Shown: piece by piece, positions 1-7,233 of the stretch
Layout: every line of letters begins with the position of its first letter
How positions within the stretch are numbered: the first letter of the stretch is position 1
Source: CAYQZD01 sp964421875
Lineage (GTDB): Bacteria; Electryoneota; Tariuqbacteria; Tariuqbacterales; Tariuqbacteraceae
Reading direction: 5' to 3'
DNA length: 12,884 bases
NCBI GenBank assembly: GCA_964421875.1
Contig: CAYQZD010000105.1
Coordinates: 1-12,884 of the forward strand
The notes under the pieces: model-generated
The model's input: the letters and a program-made list of their open reading frames with translations, nothing else
Database searches by the model: none
What the model was told of the DNA's origin: nothing
Made by a program: the position numbers and the translations under genes

Positions 1-87
1 AACTCAGACTTTACCATCTGCATAGGCAAAACTACTCATTATGCGGATGAACCATTTTTATTACCGTATGAAGTTTATGTTTTGTAA
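1..87 (+). CDS. C-terminal end of an unidentified protein (partial)
   Basis: Frame 1 is open from the first base of the window and stops at TAA 85-87, giving the last 28 residues of a protein whose start lies to the left. The other two plus frames are closed by stops within the first 50 bases or so. The residue mix (…ICIGKTTHYADEPF… ending EVYVL) looks like a folded protein and not random translation. It converges on the 1500-residue minus-strand gene, with only 16 bases between the two stop codons and no obvious terminator hairpin between them. The fragment is too short to assign a family or function. It could also be a chance open frame. Confidence 0.45.
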   Translation, partial: NSDFTICIGKTTHYADEPFLLPYEVYVL

Positions 88-103
88 TTGGTCTTTAATT
101 TCT

Positions 104-3100
104 TTATTCCAACAATAACATCTTAGCGCTCTTTATGAACTTCTCCCCGGTTCTCTGCCCTTCGACGGTCAGACGGTAAATGTAGATCCCGCTCGAAACA
201 GCCCGCCCGTTCATATCCACACCTTTCCAGACTGCATTCTTATACCCGGCGGATTCGAGACCGTTCACCAAGGTGCAGACCTTTCGCCCTAAAATATTGA
301 ACACCTCCAGCCTGACCTGGGAAAGTTCAGGAAGGTCGTATCTGATACGAGTCACCGGGTTGAAGGGATTTGGCAAATTCTGATGCAAGGCAAATACTTG
401 GGGAAGAAGACTCAGAATGTCTCCATCTCCGCCCCCGGAAATTCCTCGACCTCTGGCAATCAGCAAGGTCATCAAATCCTGTTTCCTGTCCTCGAAATCC
501 GCCCAACTCCTTGGTCTAAGCTGAGGTAAAGTCGGTGTTATACCAGTGCGGCTGGCGCTGCCTCGTTCTTGCATCAGCATATACGCTTCGCCGATGTTTA
601 TCAGTGCGAAAACCGAATCCTCAAGCGAAGGATTGCCGGAAAATACAGTTTCATACTCCACTATCGCTTCAGGATACCTTCTAAGCAGCATAAATAACTT
701 GCATTTGAGATTTGCCGCTGCATGGGCAACTTGAACATTTCTGCTGCAGATTTTTATGTTCTGATAGTAGTCTAATAAGTATGATAGGTTCAAGCCACCG
801 GCAACCGAAACATCGAGAAGCCTTCGCATTGCGACCTGTTTTTCCCGGACATTACCGGTAGAATCGATAATAGCTTGGTAAGCTGCCTCCGCTTCACTGT
901 ATCGGCCTGCATTCTCAAGCCTTATTGCCGCTAATAGCGAATTACTTTCAATGTTATCCCCGCCGCCACCCTCAGTACCATCTCCTTTTATTCCACCTTT
1001 TCCACCGCCTTCACCGCCGCCGTCGGGAGCGTCGCCTATACTGTACTTTGTATCGCTCCAGTCGGTGAAATCCCAGTTATCCGGTTCGTCAGGGAAGAAT
1101 TTATCGATATTTTCCTCAGGGTCTTCACCATCCCAGAAATTCTCCGTCACCGCGCGCTCAAGCTCCGATGAATCGTAGCTGTTGTAGATATAATAATCCA
1201 AAGCATCAAGGTAGAAATTATTGGCACCGTCGTCGAACACCGAATAAGCCCGGTTGAATTCCCGCACTATCGCCTTCTCATTATAACTGGAACTGGCTGC
1301 ATTGTCGTCGAATTCGTTACCTTTGGTTTCATCCTGACTGAGGCCGAAAACCGGGCAAGCCCCGTTGGTAGCAATAACCGCCGGGCCCTTGTTTTCTTCA
1401 AAGTAACAAATCTGGAACAAGGGAGAAGTGCTGTTCATATTGATACCTCCTCCCAAAACATTGGTGTCGCCGTTGGCGGAAAATAGGGTGGAGGTTATCT
1501 TTGAACCGGTGCAGCTACTGAGTTCAGCTCCTATGGTGGCGTTATCCACTATCTTGCACCAATAATCACCGCTGGCTTCCAGCGAACATACTGTGGAAGT
1601 GCAATAAAGCCCCTTGTCGAAATCCTTAACAGTATAGGCGAGACCGGGATAGCGTCCCTTCAGTATCAAATCGCCGCTCAAGGTTCTGATACCGTAATGG
1701 TCGTCAATCCCGGCGAATGAACTCCGGACTATGTTCACCGTACACTCATCGCCTTCCGGGCCGTCAGCGTAAATACCATAATTGTCGATGGCAAGCTGAG
1801 AACTGTCCATATCAAGGTCGGTAGCGTACAAGTATATCGCATAGCCGGTATCGACTCCGGTGTTCTTGGTTACGGTCAACTTATTCACATTCAGGTCGGA
1901 ATACTTAGCATAAACAGCACAATTCAGCGTATCGGAAATTGTCAAGCCGTCAATATCTAATGCCCCGTTGTTGCAGTAAACCGCAGTGTCGCAGTCGGTT
2001 ATCTGGCAGCCGGTCATCTCCAAAGCTGTTCCGGACTTGGCGGAATCGATTCTGACCGCCACTTCCACATTGTCGAAGTTGCAGTACCTTATCCAGGAAC
2101 TATCCAAATTAACCGGATTCGCCGCCGTCCCCTCGAAACGGATGCCCACCCAATCGTGAGCCGTGTCCTCATCGGCTTTGCAATGATAACCGCGCTGGAA
2201 AACGACGGGATTCCCGCTGGCGCCTTCGATTCTTATCCCAGCGGATGAATTGGCGATAATGATACCACCTGATTTCGCGCCGGCACTGGTGGTATCGTTG
2301 AAAACTTGAACTGTGCAACCCGCGGCAATTTCAAGTGTCATCCCAGGGGGAATGACATAGTTGCCTGCTATGGTTGCGCGTCCCGACCAGGAATATTCGT
2401 CGCTAATTCTGAATAGAATTCCACAGCCGGGCTCTATTTGCATTTCCGCATCGAAATATCCTGCTACATTACCGGCGTCCAGTATAACATTGGGATTCGA
2501 AGCGTTCCAATCACAGTTCATTATCTCAAGAATATATACTGTTCCGGGCGCAGAATTGTCATAATTGGTATGAATTTCAATTTCACCCATTCCTGAAGAA
2601 TCTCTGTTAACCACAAAGAAATAATCGCCGTCAGGAATCTCTGTTCCCTGTGTAGTTCTTTCGAGTTCAATCACCTCAATGTATTCGGTATTCTGCTGGC
2701 TTACAATGTCTGTTATATGGCTGAAAGAAGCTCCGCATAGTCTGGTAGGGGGATTCCCATCCACAAAACAGTCCGCTCTAACCTCGAAATTGGGAGTTCC
2801 GGTATTAGCAACTTTCAAATGGTTCAGAATATAAGCCATTATATCGATGTCCCAGTTCAAGTCTTTTACAGCCCCTATTTTGTAGTCTCCCGATGTTGGC
2901 ATTTGTGTTCCATTATGAGTATTCCCGCAATAAGCCGATTTCCAAGTCAAGTTTACATCGTCCCAATCGTAAATACCATAATAGCCAGGTGTCTGCCCAA
3001 CATTATCTTTTGAGAAATAGTAATAATATCCAAGCGCTCGAATACCATAGCCCAGCGCAAGATAACCTAAAACCTTTATTTCCGCGTTGTTTCTGGGATT

Positions 3101-4606
3101 TCTATGATGATAAATATATTCTTCATTTTCATACCCCCGATAATCTTCCTGGCATTGGATTTCAAACAATGGTTTGATGTCCGGATATTCTTTATTTATA
3201 TAAGTGTAATAAAGCAAACCTTTTTGGTCGTTATTAAGCTCTATATTATAATTATTTGAAGCATATGCTTTGTAACCGATATACTCGCTCAAGTTATACT
3301 GCCTTTCTTTTATCGTTCCATTCTCATTACAACCATATGCGTGATCCTGCCCCATGAACCAATCAGGTTCGCTGCCGCCGTATTCATCCATAAGTCCGAT
3401 GTATTCCGGTCCATAGTTATGCCTACCTTCAATAGCCGTCGAATTCTTTCCCCAATGACGCTCAGTGTGAAATCTAAGGGGATTTGATGTATATTCAATG
3501 AGTACCCTGTCAATGGCGATGCAGTTAAGTAGCCTGCACTCTTTAGGTTCGTCAATATACCGATCCAAAATCAAATCCTGAGTGTCCAGAGAATAGACTC
3601 TTCCTATTGAATACTCTATATCATTTTCAAAATCACCAAACGCCGGATAATTAGCTTCATGCAGCATGTCATAGGCGACCTGGTAGCCTATCGCGTCATA
3701 AATTCCGATTTTGTTGATGTAAATGTTACAATTCTCATCGCCATGGGATTCAATCTTGACTTGAACCGGTTCGTCTTCATACATTTTCAAATCGTTATCA
3801 TCCACCAAGCAGTACCAGGTGGGCTCATCAGTGATAATTCTCTCGTCTTCACCTGGATTATTGTAATTGGTGCCCCTGAAATAAATTATTTCCTCCCAAT
3901 AATCATCCGGTGGCGGTGAGCCAGTATAACCCCTGATTGTTAATGATAAGATTACATCTTCATCTTGGTACTCTGGATAAGTATAAGCTTCTATGAAGAC
4001 ATAGCATTTGCTTTCATCGCTAATATGATGGTGATGGAGTTTTGACGCTTTGGCGATGAAATCGGTTTCAGGATAGTCGAAGTCATTGTCCGCCATTATT
4101 CCAGCACCATCGTTTGGATTACCAACCAAAGCACCGTTTGAATAGTATCCACATGGTCCGTCAGATAGTCTATTATATTCATGAAAATTCTCTGCAGGCA
4201 TTTCAAGTGCATAAGACACGTTGTAATATCTTAAGTCGTAGTTGACATTTTCTCCGCCCACCTCTCGAACATTCACATTAGCAACCCAATCACCGAGCAC
4301 TACGGGAATATTGACAGTGTTATAATTTGCATTATCAAGAACTGCGTAGTACCTTGAGTCGCTATCATGATATTTAATACCTGTGAAGAACAAGTTAATA
4401 CCAAGATTAGATATATCGATGAAATGTTCATCGTCCGGCTCATGACCCACCCCAGGTGTCCTGAAGGCTTTCGTAGGGTCACCATACATAAACTTTGGAA
4501 ATTCAATAGAATTCCAATCCGCAGGTTTGGCAGAGTTTACCGTTATTAAAATTGCTGCGATTGAAATAATAACCGCAAGAAACGGGATGGACTTTTTGTG
4601 TTCCAT
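104..4606 (-). CDS. Very large secreted multidomain protein with beta-helix, TPR-like region and C-terminal sorting domain
   Basis: The protein has 1500 residues. Residues 1-28 form a signal peptide: a charged start, a hydrophobic core rich in I/A/V/L, and an Ala/Ser-containing cleavage region before ADW. Residues about 30-730 are aromatic and acidic; around 398-533 the pattern (GPEYIGLMDEYGG…, then NAEIKVLGYLALGYGIRALG…YYYY) recalls the end of a TIM-barrel glycosidase-like fold, but I cannot name a family or catalytic pair. Residues about 736-1180 show short repeated beta strands with Asn/Asp/Gly turns, typical of right-handed parallel beta-helix proteins. A Gly/Asp/Glu-rich linker (about 1192-1219) leads to TPR-like helices (about 1222-1355; 'GRYSEAEAAYQAI', 'RYPEAIVEYETVF'). 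Residues about 1405-1500 form the sorting domain ('NLPNPFNPVTRIRY', 'VFNILGRKV', tail KMLLLE), known in families exported by type IX secretion and anchored or released at the surface. The start is supported by GGAGGAA six to seven bases upstream. The substrate is unknown. Confidence 0.9.
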   Translation of the reverse strand: MEHKKSIPFLAVIISIAAILITVNSAKPADWNSIEFPKFMYGDPTKAFRTPGVGHEPDDEHFIDISNLGINLFFTGIKYHDSDSRYYAVLDNANYNTVNIPVVLGDWVANVNVREVGGENVNYDLRYYNVSYALEMPAENFHEYNRLSDGPCGYYSNGALVGNPNDGAGIMADNDFDYPETDFIAKASKLHHHHISDESKCYVFIEAYTYPEYQDEDVILSLTIRGYTGSPPPDDYWEEIIYFRGTNYNNPGEDERIITDEPTWYCLVDDNDLKMYEDEPVQVKIESHGDENCNIYINKIGIYDAIGYQVAYDMLHEANYPAFGDFENDIEYSIGRVYSLDTQDLILDRYIDEPKECRLLNCIAIDRVLIEYTSNPLRFHTERHWGKNSTAIEGRHNYGPEYIGLMDEYGGSEPDWFMGQDHAYGCNENGTIKERQYNLSEYIGYKAYASNNYNIELNNDQKGLLYYTYINKEYPDIKPLFEIQCQEDYRGYENEEYIYHHRNPRNNAEIKVLGYLALGYGIRALGYYYYFSKDNVGQTPGYYGIYDWDDVNLTWKSAYCGNTHNGTQMPTSGDYKIGAVKDLNWDIDIMAYILNHLKVANTGTPNFEVRADCFVDGNPPTRLCGASFSHITDIVSQQNTEYIEVIELERTTQGTEIPDGDYFFVVNRDSSGMGEIEIHTNYDNSAPGTVYILEIMNCDWNASNPNVILDAGNVAGYFDAEMQIEPGCGILFRISDEYSWSGRATIAGNYVIPPGMTLEIAAGCTVQVFNDTTSAGAKSGGIIIANSSAGIRIEGASGNPVVFQRGYHCKADEDTAHDWVGIRFEGTAANPVNLDSSWIRYCNFDNVEVAVRIDSAKSGTALEMTGCQITDCDTAVYCNNGALDIDGLTISDTLNCAVYAKYSDLNVNKLTVTKNTGVDTGYAIYLYATDLDMDSSQLAIDNYGIYADGPEGDECTVNIVRSSFAGIDDHYGIRTLSGDLILKGRYPGLAYTVKDFDKGLYCTSTVCSLEASGDYWCKIVDNATIGAELSSCTGSKITSTLFSANGDTNVLGGGINMNSTSPLFQICYFEENKGPAVIATNGACPVFGLSQDETKGNEFDDNAASSSYNEKAIVREFNRAYSVFDDGANNFYLDALDYYIYNSYDSSELERAVTENFWDGEDPEENIDKFFPDEPDNWDFTDWSDTKYSIGDAPDGGGEGGGKGGIKGDGTEGGGGDNIESNSLLAAIRLENAGRYSEAEAAYQAIIDSTGNVREKQVAMRRLLDVSVAGGLNLSYLLDYYQNIKICSRNVQVAHAAANLKCKLFMLLRRYPEAIVEYETVFSGNPSLEDSVFALINIGEAYMLMQERGSASRTGITPTLPQLRPRSWADFEDRKQDLMTLLIARGRGISGGGDGDILSLLPQVFALHQNLPNPFNPVTRIRYDLPELSQVRLEVFNILGRKVCTLVNGLESAGYKNAVWKGVDMNGRAVSSGIYIYRLTVEGQRTGEKFIKSAKMLLLE

Positions 4607-4843
4607 TTCTTCCTCCGAAGTTCTTTTGATTATAATGAGAACGTTTGCTAATGCTCTTTATTAAGTAACCATTGTCATTTTGATCGAAGCGAAGAATCTG
4701 CATGTAAGAAAAGGAGAGACCCTTCACTTCGATCAGGGTGATATCTTAAGAGTTTTTTAATGGAATCGATCCCAGTAGGTTTTTCACTCCTCTTAACGGA
4801 AACAACTACACAACAAAGTAGTATCTATCGACTCTCTATATTG
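4607..4843 (-). promoter_or_regulatory. Intergenic leader of the 1500-residue gene, with weak promoter candidate and strong RBS
   Basis: This 237-base gap separates two same-strand secreted-protein genes. Directly before the ATG at 4606 is a strong Shine-Dalgarno (CGGAGGAAG, minus strand). A perfect TATAAT hexamer lies at 4629-4634 on the minus strand. The hexamer 17 bases further up (AGAGCA) is a poor -35, so a promoter here is only possible, and the gene may instead be co-transcribed with the FG-GAP gene. The middle of the gap holds the inverted repeat described separately. I see no convincing intrinsic terminator after the FG-GAP stop codon. Confidence 0.3.
4675..4741. repeat. Short imperfect inverted repeat of the dispersed 'GATCGAAG(C/T)GAAG' kind
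   Basis: Two 25-base arms face each other: 4675-4699 (TCATTTTGATCGAAGCGAAG plus AATCT) and 4717-4741. The reverse complement of the second arm reads TCACCCTGATCGAAGTGAAG plus GGTCT. They differ at six positions (three in a T/C triplet, one C/T, two A/G) and are separated by 17 bases. Such arms can fold into a long hairpin on either strand. The wording resembles the short dispersed repeats with 'CGAAGCGAAGAATCT' cores common in many bacterial genomes, which are usually intergenic and non-coding. Only one copy is in this window, so its mobility or copy number cannot be judged here. Confidence 0.6.
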
Positions 4844-6433
4844 TTAGCGAATCAGTAATAGTCTTTTTTTTTGGTTAAAATTGTAACTTGAAAGTCTGGT
4901 AATATAGACTCCCGTACTTAATGAGTTACCTTTATCATCGCATCCATTCCAAATTTTGTAATGGTAACCCGGATTCATTCTACCGTTAATTAGTGAAGCA
5001 ACTTTATGCCCCAGTATATTGTAAACGCTCAAGTCAATATATTCTTTCGTTGCACAATTAAATACTATAGTTGTCGATGAATTGAAGGGATTGGGATAGT
5101 TCCCACACAACCTGAATTCAGGCTGAATAAATCCGTGCCTCTCCTCAACATCAGGCGTCAAAGTAGTGTCGCTCCAGATGAACACCTCCCCCCGGTGATC
5201 TTCATACCAATCCCCGTAAGTGGCAAACATGAAATCGTCTATACCGTCTCCGTTGATATCCCCGGCATAACCCATATTGTTCCAGCCAATATAAGAATAG
5301 CTTACATAAAATGACCTAATCTGCGTCCCTGTATGACCCGGATACATAAAAAATACACTTACCTCGCCCATCTCCCAGTTGCCAAGCAGCACATCAGGCA
5401 GACCGTCGGCATTTATATCTCCGGCATAAGCGCAACCCCTTTGATTGCTGCCGAAACCTGATAAACACAAATCCCAGGTGGTGTCTATCTGCTGCCCTCC
5501 AAAGAAGATGAAGGCACTGCACCAGATGTTTTCCAATCCACCGATAACTATTTCATCGCACCCGTCACCACTGAAATCGGGAAGAATGAAACAACCATAA
5601 CCAAGATTAAAGGTGGAAGTGCTGTATTCCCTTATCTCCCAAGCGGGTATAGTATCCGGTACTATTCCACCCAAGAATAACATCCTACCGTTATCCGGTT
5701 CTACTCTTTCTCCTCTCGTAATAATGTCATCGAAGTTGTCATTATTAACATCTCCACTTATGGACAATTGTTCACCAAATACTGAAATGTCATTTGCCCT
5801 ACCGGTCACTGAATAATCAGGTATACTATCTATTGAGGGACCTCCATAAAAAACATATATTTTACCAAAACCTAAATCACTATATCTATATCCCATTGCC
5901 CCCACCGCCAAATCATTCCATCCATCCCCGTTAAAATCGCCCATAGATGTGTATTGACCAAACTCAGCTAAAAAATTAGCCAGGCTGTCTGGTGTAATTA
6001 TTAAATCATAATGGTTATCTAATAATGGTCCGCCAAAATAGATATACGTTCGCTGGTTAAACGTACTTGAAACAGGACCACAATCTGCGCTTATACAGAA
6101 ATCTGGGTAACCGTCCCCGTTTAAATCCTTGCATTCTAACGGCAGATAGCCGAAATCCCGGTCGTGCGGTTCGGTAAACACCATATCCGGGATGGTATCC
6201 ATCGGATTGCCGCCGAAATAAAGATATACTTCACCGCTTCCGTAGTTAGTAACAAGGATGTCGTCGAAACCGTCTAAGTTCTGGTCGCCCGCCGCCACCA
6301 GAAAACGACCGAAATGGCTGGTATCGGTGGCGCCGGTGCAATGCCAAATGGGACCGAAATCTGCAAAGGAAGTGGTGAATCCTCCGGTAATAATTAGAAA
6401 TATTAGACTTAAAACAATTGTTTTTTTGTTCAT
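4844..6433 (-). CDS. Secreted FG-GAP (integrin alpha-like) repeat protein with C-terminal sorting domain
   Basis: The protein has 529 residues. Residues 1-25 are a signal peptide (MNKK start, IVLSLIFLIITGG core, cleavage near SFA-DFG). Residues about 30-420 hold at least seven FG-GAP/VCBS-like repeats, each with a calcium-binding loop of the DxNxDGxxD type: DQNLDGFDD, DLNGDGYPD, DFNGDGWND, DVNNDNFDD, DFSGDGCDE, DINADGLPD and DINGDGIDD. 'YFGG' strands mark the blade edges. This predicts a seven-bladed beta-propeller outside the cell. Residues about 437-529 are a second sorting domain ('NYPNPFNSSTTI', 'VYNILGHKV', tail KKRLLLIR), closely parallel to that of the downstream 1500-residue protein, so both probably leave by the same route. 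GAGG lies five bases before the ATG. The gene sits behind a promoter and attenuator-like leader. A run of nine A bases encodes the lysines just before the tail. The ligand or substrate is unknown. Confidence 0.9.
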   Translation of the reverse strand: MNKKTIVLSLIFLIITGGFTTSFADFGPIWHCTGATDTSHFGRFLVAAGDQNLDGFDDILVTNYGSGEVYLYFGGNPMDTIPDMVFTEPHDRDFGYLPLECKDLNGDGYPDFCISADCGPVSSTFNQRTYIYFGGPLLDNHYDLIITPDSLANFLAEFGQYTSMGDFNGDGWNDLAVGAMGYRYSDLGFGKIYVFYGGPSIDSIPDYSVTGRANDISVFGEQLSISGDVNNDNFDDIITRGERVEPDNGRMLFLGGIVPDTIPAWEIREYSTSTFNLGYGCFILPDFSGDGCDEIVIGGLENIWCSAFIFFGGQQIDTTWDLCLSGFGSNQRGCAYAGDINADGLPDVLLGNWEMGEVSVFFMYPGHTGTQIRSFYVSYSYIGWNNMGYAGDINGDGIDDFMFATYGDWYEDHRGEVFIWSDTTLTPDVEERHGFIQPEFRLCGNYPNPFNSSTTIVFNCATKEYIDLSVYNILGHKVASLINGRMNPGYHYKIWNGCDDKGNSLSTGVYITRLSSYNFNQKKRLLLIR

Positions 6434-6447
6434 AGTAACCTCGGAGT

Positions 6448-6490
6448 AAAAAAAGCCGCACCCGGGCTCAATCCAGCCCGCGGCGCGGCT
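6448..6490 (-). terminator. Intrinsic terminator just upstream of the FG-GAP start codon
   Basis: On the minus strand a GC-rich hairpin pairs AGCCGC (6490-6485) with GCGGCT (6459-6454), and CGGGCT (6480-6475) with AGCCCG (6468-6463). The apical loop is six bases and a small internal asymmetry interrupts the stem. Seven T residues follow (6454-6448). It ends 14 bases before the ATG at 6433, and the only promoter candidate lies upstream of it. It must therefore be read through or disrupted for the FG-GAP gene to be expressed. It could also stop readthrough from the phage fragment. On the plus strand the hairpin has only TTT after it and would be weaker. Confidence 0.75.
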
Positions 6491-6497
6491 TTCAAGT

Positions 6498-6548
6498 TCA
6501 ATGATAATCGCTAATTAGCGAAACTTGGCTGTTCCTCACTATGGACAT
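6498..6548 (-). CDS. Possible 16-residue leader peptide ORF
   Basis: ATG at 6548-6546 is preceded by a very strong Shine-Dalgarno (GGGGGAGG, 6561-6554) at five-base spacing. The frame encodes MSIVRNSQVSLISDYH and stops at TGA 6500-6498, eight bases before the terminator stem. The Shine-Dalgarno is the 3' arm of the leader hairpin, so its access would depend on folding. The peptide has no run of one amino acid as in classical amino-acid attenuators; four of 16 residues are Ser. It may be a regulatory upstream ORF, or the G-rich element may be purely structural with the ATG a coincidence. Confidence 0.35.
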   Translation of the reverse strand: MSIVRNSQVSLISDYH

Positions 6549-6633
6549 CTTTACCTCCCCCGCCGGGGATAAGCCAAAGCGTCGTGGTCAATCCAAGTGA
6601 GCTTTGCAGTGGAAAAGAGGATATTTACATGTT

Positions 6634-6662
6634 ATTGTACCGTTTTTTTGAAATATTGTCAA
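6634..6662 (-). promoter_or_regulatory. Sigma70-type promoter of the FG-GAP gene
   Basis: On the minus strand TTGACA (6662-6657) is a perfect -35 and TACAAT (6639-6634) is a five-of-six -10, with exactly 17 bases between them; the spacer is A-rich. The predicted start of transcription is near 6627, giving a leader of about 195 bases. The promoter lies 38 bases past the stop codon of the phage head-protein fragment, in non-coding sequence. There is no other comparably good promoter between there and the FG-GAP gene. Confidence 0.75.
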
Positions 6663-6699
6663 GTGTTTCGCCGGGAATCGGTCAATTTTCCCTAAGTTT

Positions 6700-7233
6700 T
6701 TATGAATTCAAGCTTAACAACGCATACTTATTCTTCAACATTTGCACCAATTCCTCTTTCGACTTCATCGATGAAATCTTATGCTTATTTAACCGCTTCA
6801 ATAAAGTCTTCCATTTAATGGTTTCCCAATCGACCTTTGGTTCCAGCGGCGCCAGCATCCGGATTAAATCATCCTTATTCCGATAAACTGAAATCCCCCG
6901 TTGTTTTGCATCATCCTGCAGCTGAATCAAGGTTAGTTTTTCAAACTCCCCCGCCTTTACCCACTTACCGACCTCTTGTTTCTCGCTCCGTTTTTCCGTG
7001 GCTTTTCTGGCGATGTCTTCGGGAGTCATCACCTTAATAGCGGATTTATAACCAGCCGCGGCTGCGCCGTTTGCTTCCTGTCCAACCATCCAAATCTTTT
7101 CCTTCATCCCCAGACTCTCCGGGTCGGCTAGTAACCAGCAGCGGCAGTTAGGATGAGCTGGTGCGCTGGGCGCTTTGTCCAGCCGGTATCTGTTGCCATC
7201 CAGTTCGGCAAATAGGGCACATCCGCTTATCAC
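6700..7233 (-). CDS. Mu F/SPP1 gp7-like head morphogenesis protein, C-terminal segment (frameshifted piece)
   Basis: This open frame gives the last third of the head protein. After the junction it reads 'AELDGNRYRLDKAPSAPAHPNCRCWL', the standard continuation of the gp7/Mu F signature, where HPNCRC supplies the second half of the metal-binding site. The listed ATG at 7233 is not a true start; translation should enter from the overlapping middle segment near 7200-7208. The tail holds two SAP/HeH-like helix-extended-helix motifs. The first ('LTLIQLQDDAKQRGI…KDDLIRML') is at about 6845-6950, the second ('WKTLLKRLNKHKI…KEELVQMLKNKY') at about 6710-6810. Such motifs in other proteins bind DNA or RNA. 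It is in the same frame as the N-terminal piece at 7582-7953, so the two frameshifts cancel. Confidence 0.7.
   Translation of the reverse strand: MISGCALFAELDGNRYRLDKAPSAPAHPNCRCWLLADPESLGMKEKIWMVGQEANGAAAAGYKSAIKVMTPEDIARKATEKRSEKQEVGKWVKAGEFEKLTLIQLQDDAKQRGISVYRNKDDLIRMLAPLEPKVDWETIKWKTLLKRLNKHKISSMKSKEELVQMLKNKYALLSLNS

Larger units (their letters stand above)
6434..6627 (-). promoter_or_regulatory. Structured 5' leader of the FG-GAP gene: candidate riboswitch or attenuator
   Basis: Predicted RNA runs from about 6627 down to the ATG at 6433. A 10-bp helix with one bulged base pairs 6592-6601 with 6535-6545. It encloses a hairpin (5-bp stem, 6556-6560 with 6565-6569, plus outer CUUU/AAAG 6576-6579 with 6549-6552). 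Alternative pairings exclude that helix: 6593-6598 with 6523-6528 (ACTTGG/CCAAGT), or 6572-6580 with 6524-6530. A 14-base perfect palindrome (TCGCTAATTAGCGA, 6508-6521) follows, then the intrinsic terminator. The layout of promoter, competing folds, terminator and RBS in under 230 bases is that of transcription attenuation. I compared it by eye with c-di-GMP-I, TPP, SAM, ykkC, yybP and THF consensus cores and found no match. The class, ligand and direction of control are unknown. Confidence 0.5.

Noticed and set aside
951..1178. Plus-strand open frame rich in proline and serine
   Set aside because: It is the antisense of the Gly/Asp-rich linker of the 1500-residue protein; composition and position are explained by that gene.
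4503..4727. Minus-strand 74-codon frame across the start of the 1500-residue gene
   Set aside because: It is out of frame with the signal peptide and begins inside the inverted repeat; the in-frame start has a strong Shine-Dalgarno.
6535..6601. Leader as a cyclic di-GMP-I (GEMM) riboswitch
   Set aside because: There is a superficial GACGC element, but the conserved GCAAA…CC and the GNRA receptor core of that class are absent by eye.
6584..6886. Plus-strand open frame of 100 codons across the leader and phage edge
   Set aside because: It overlaps the minus-strand promoter, leader and the SAP-like coding tail, and its product is Phe/Ser-rich low-complexity.
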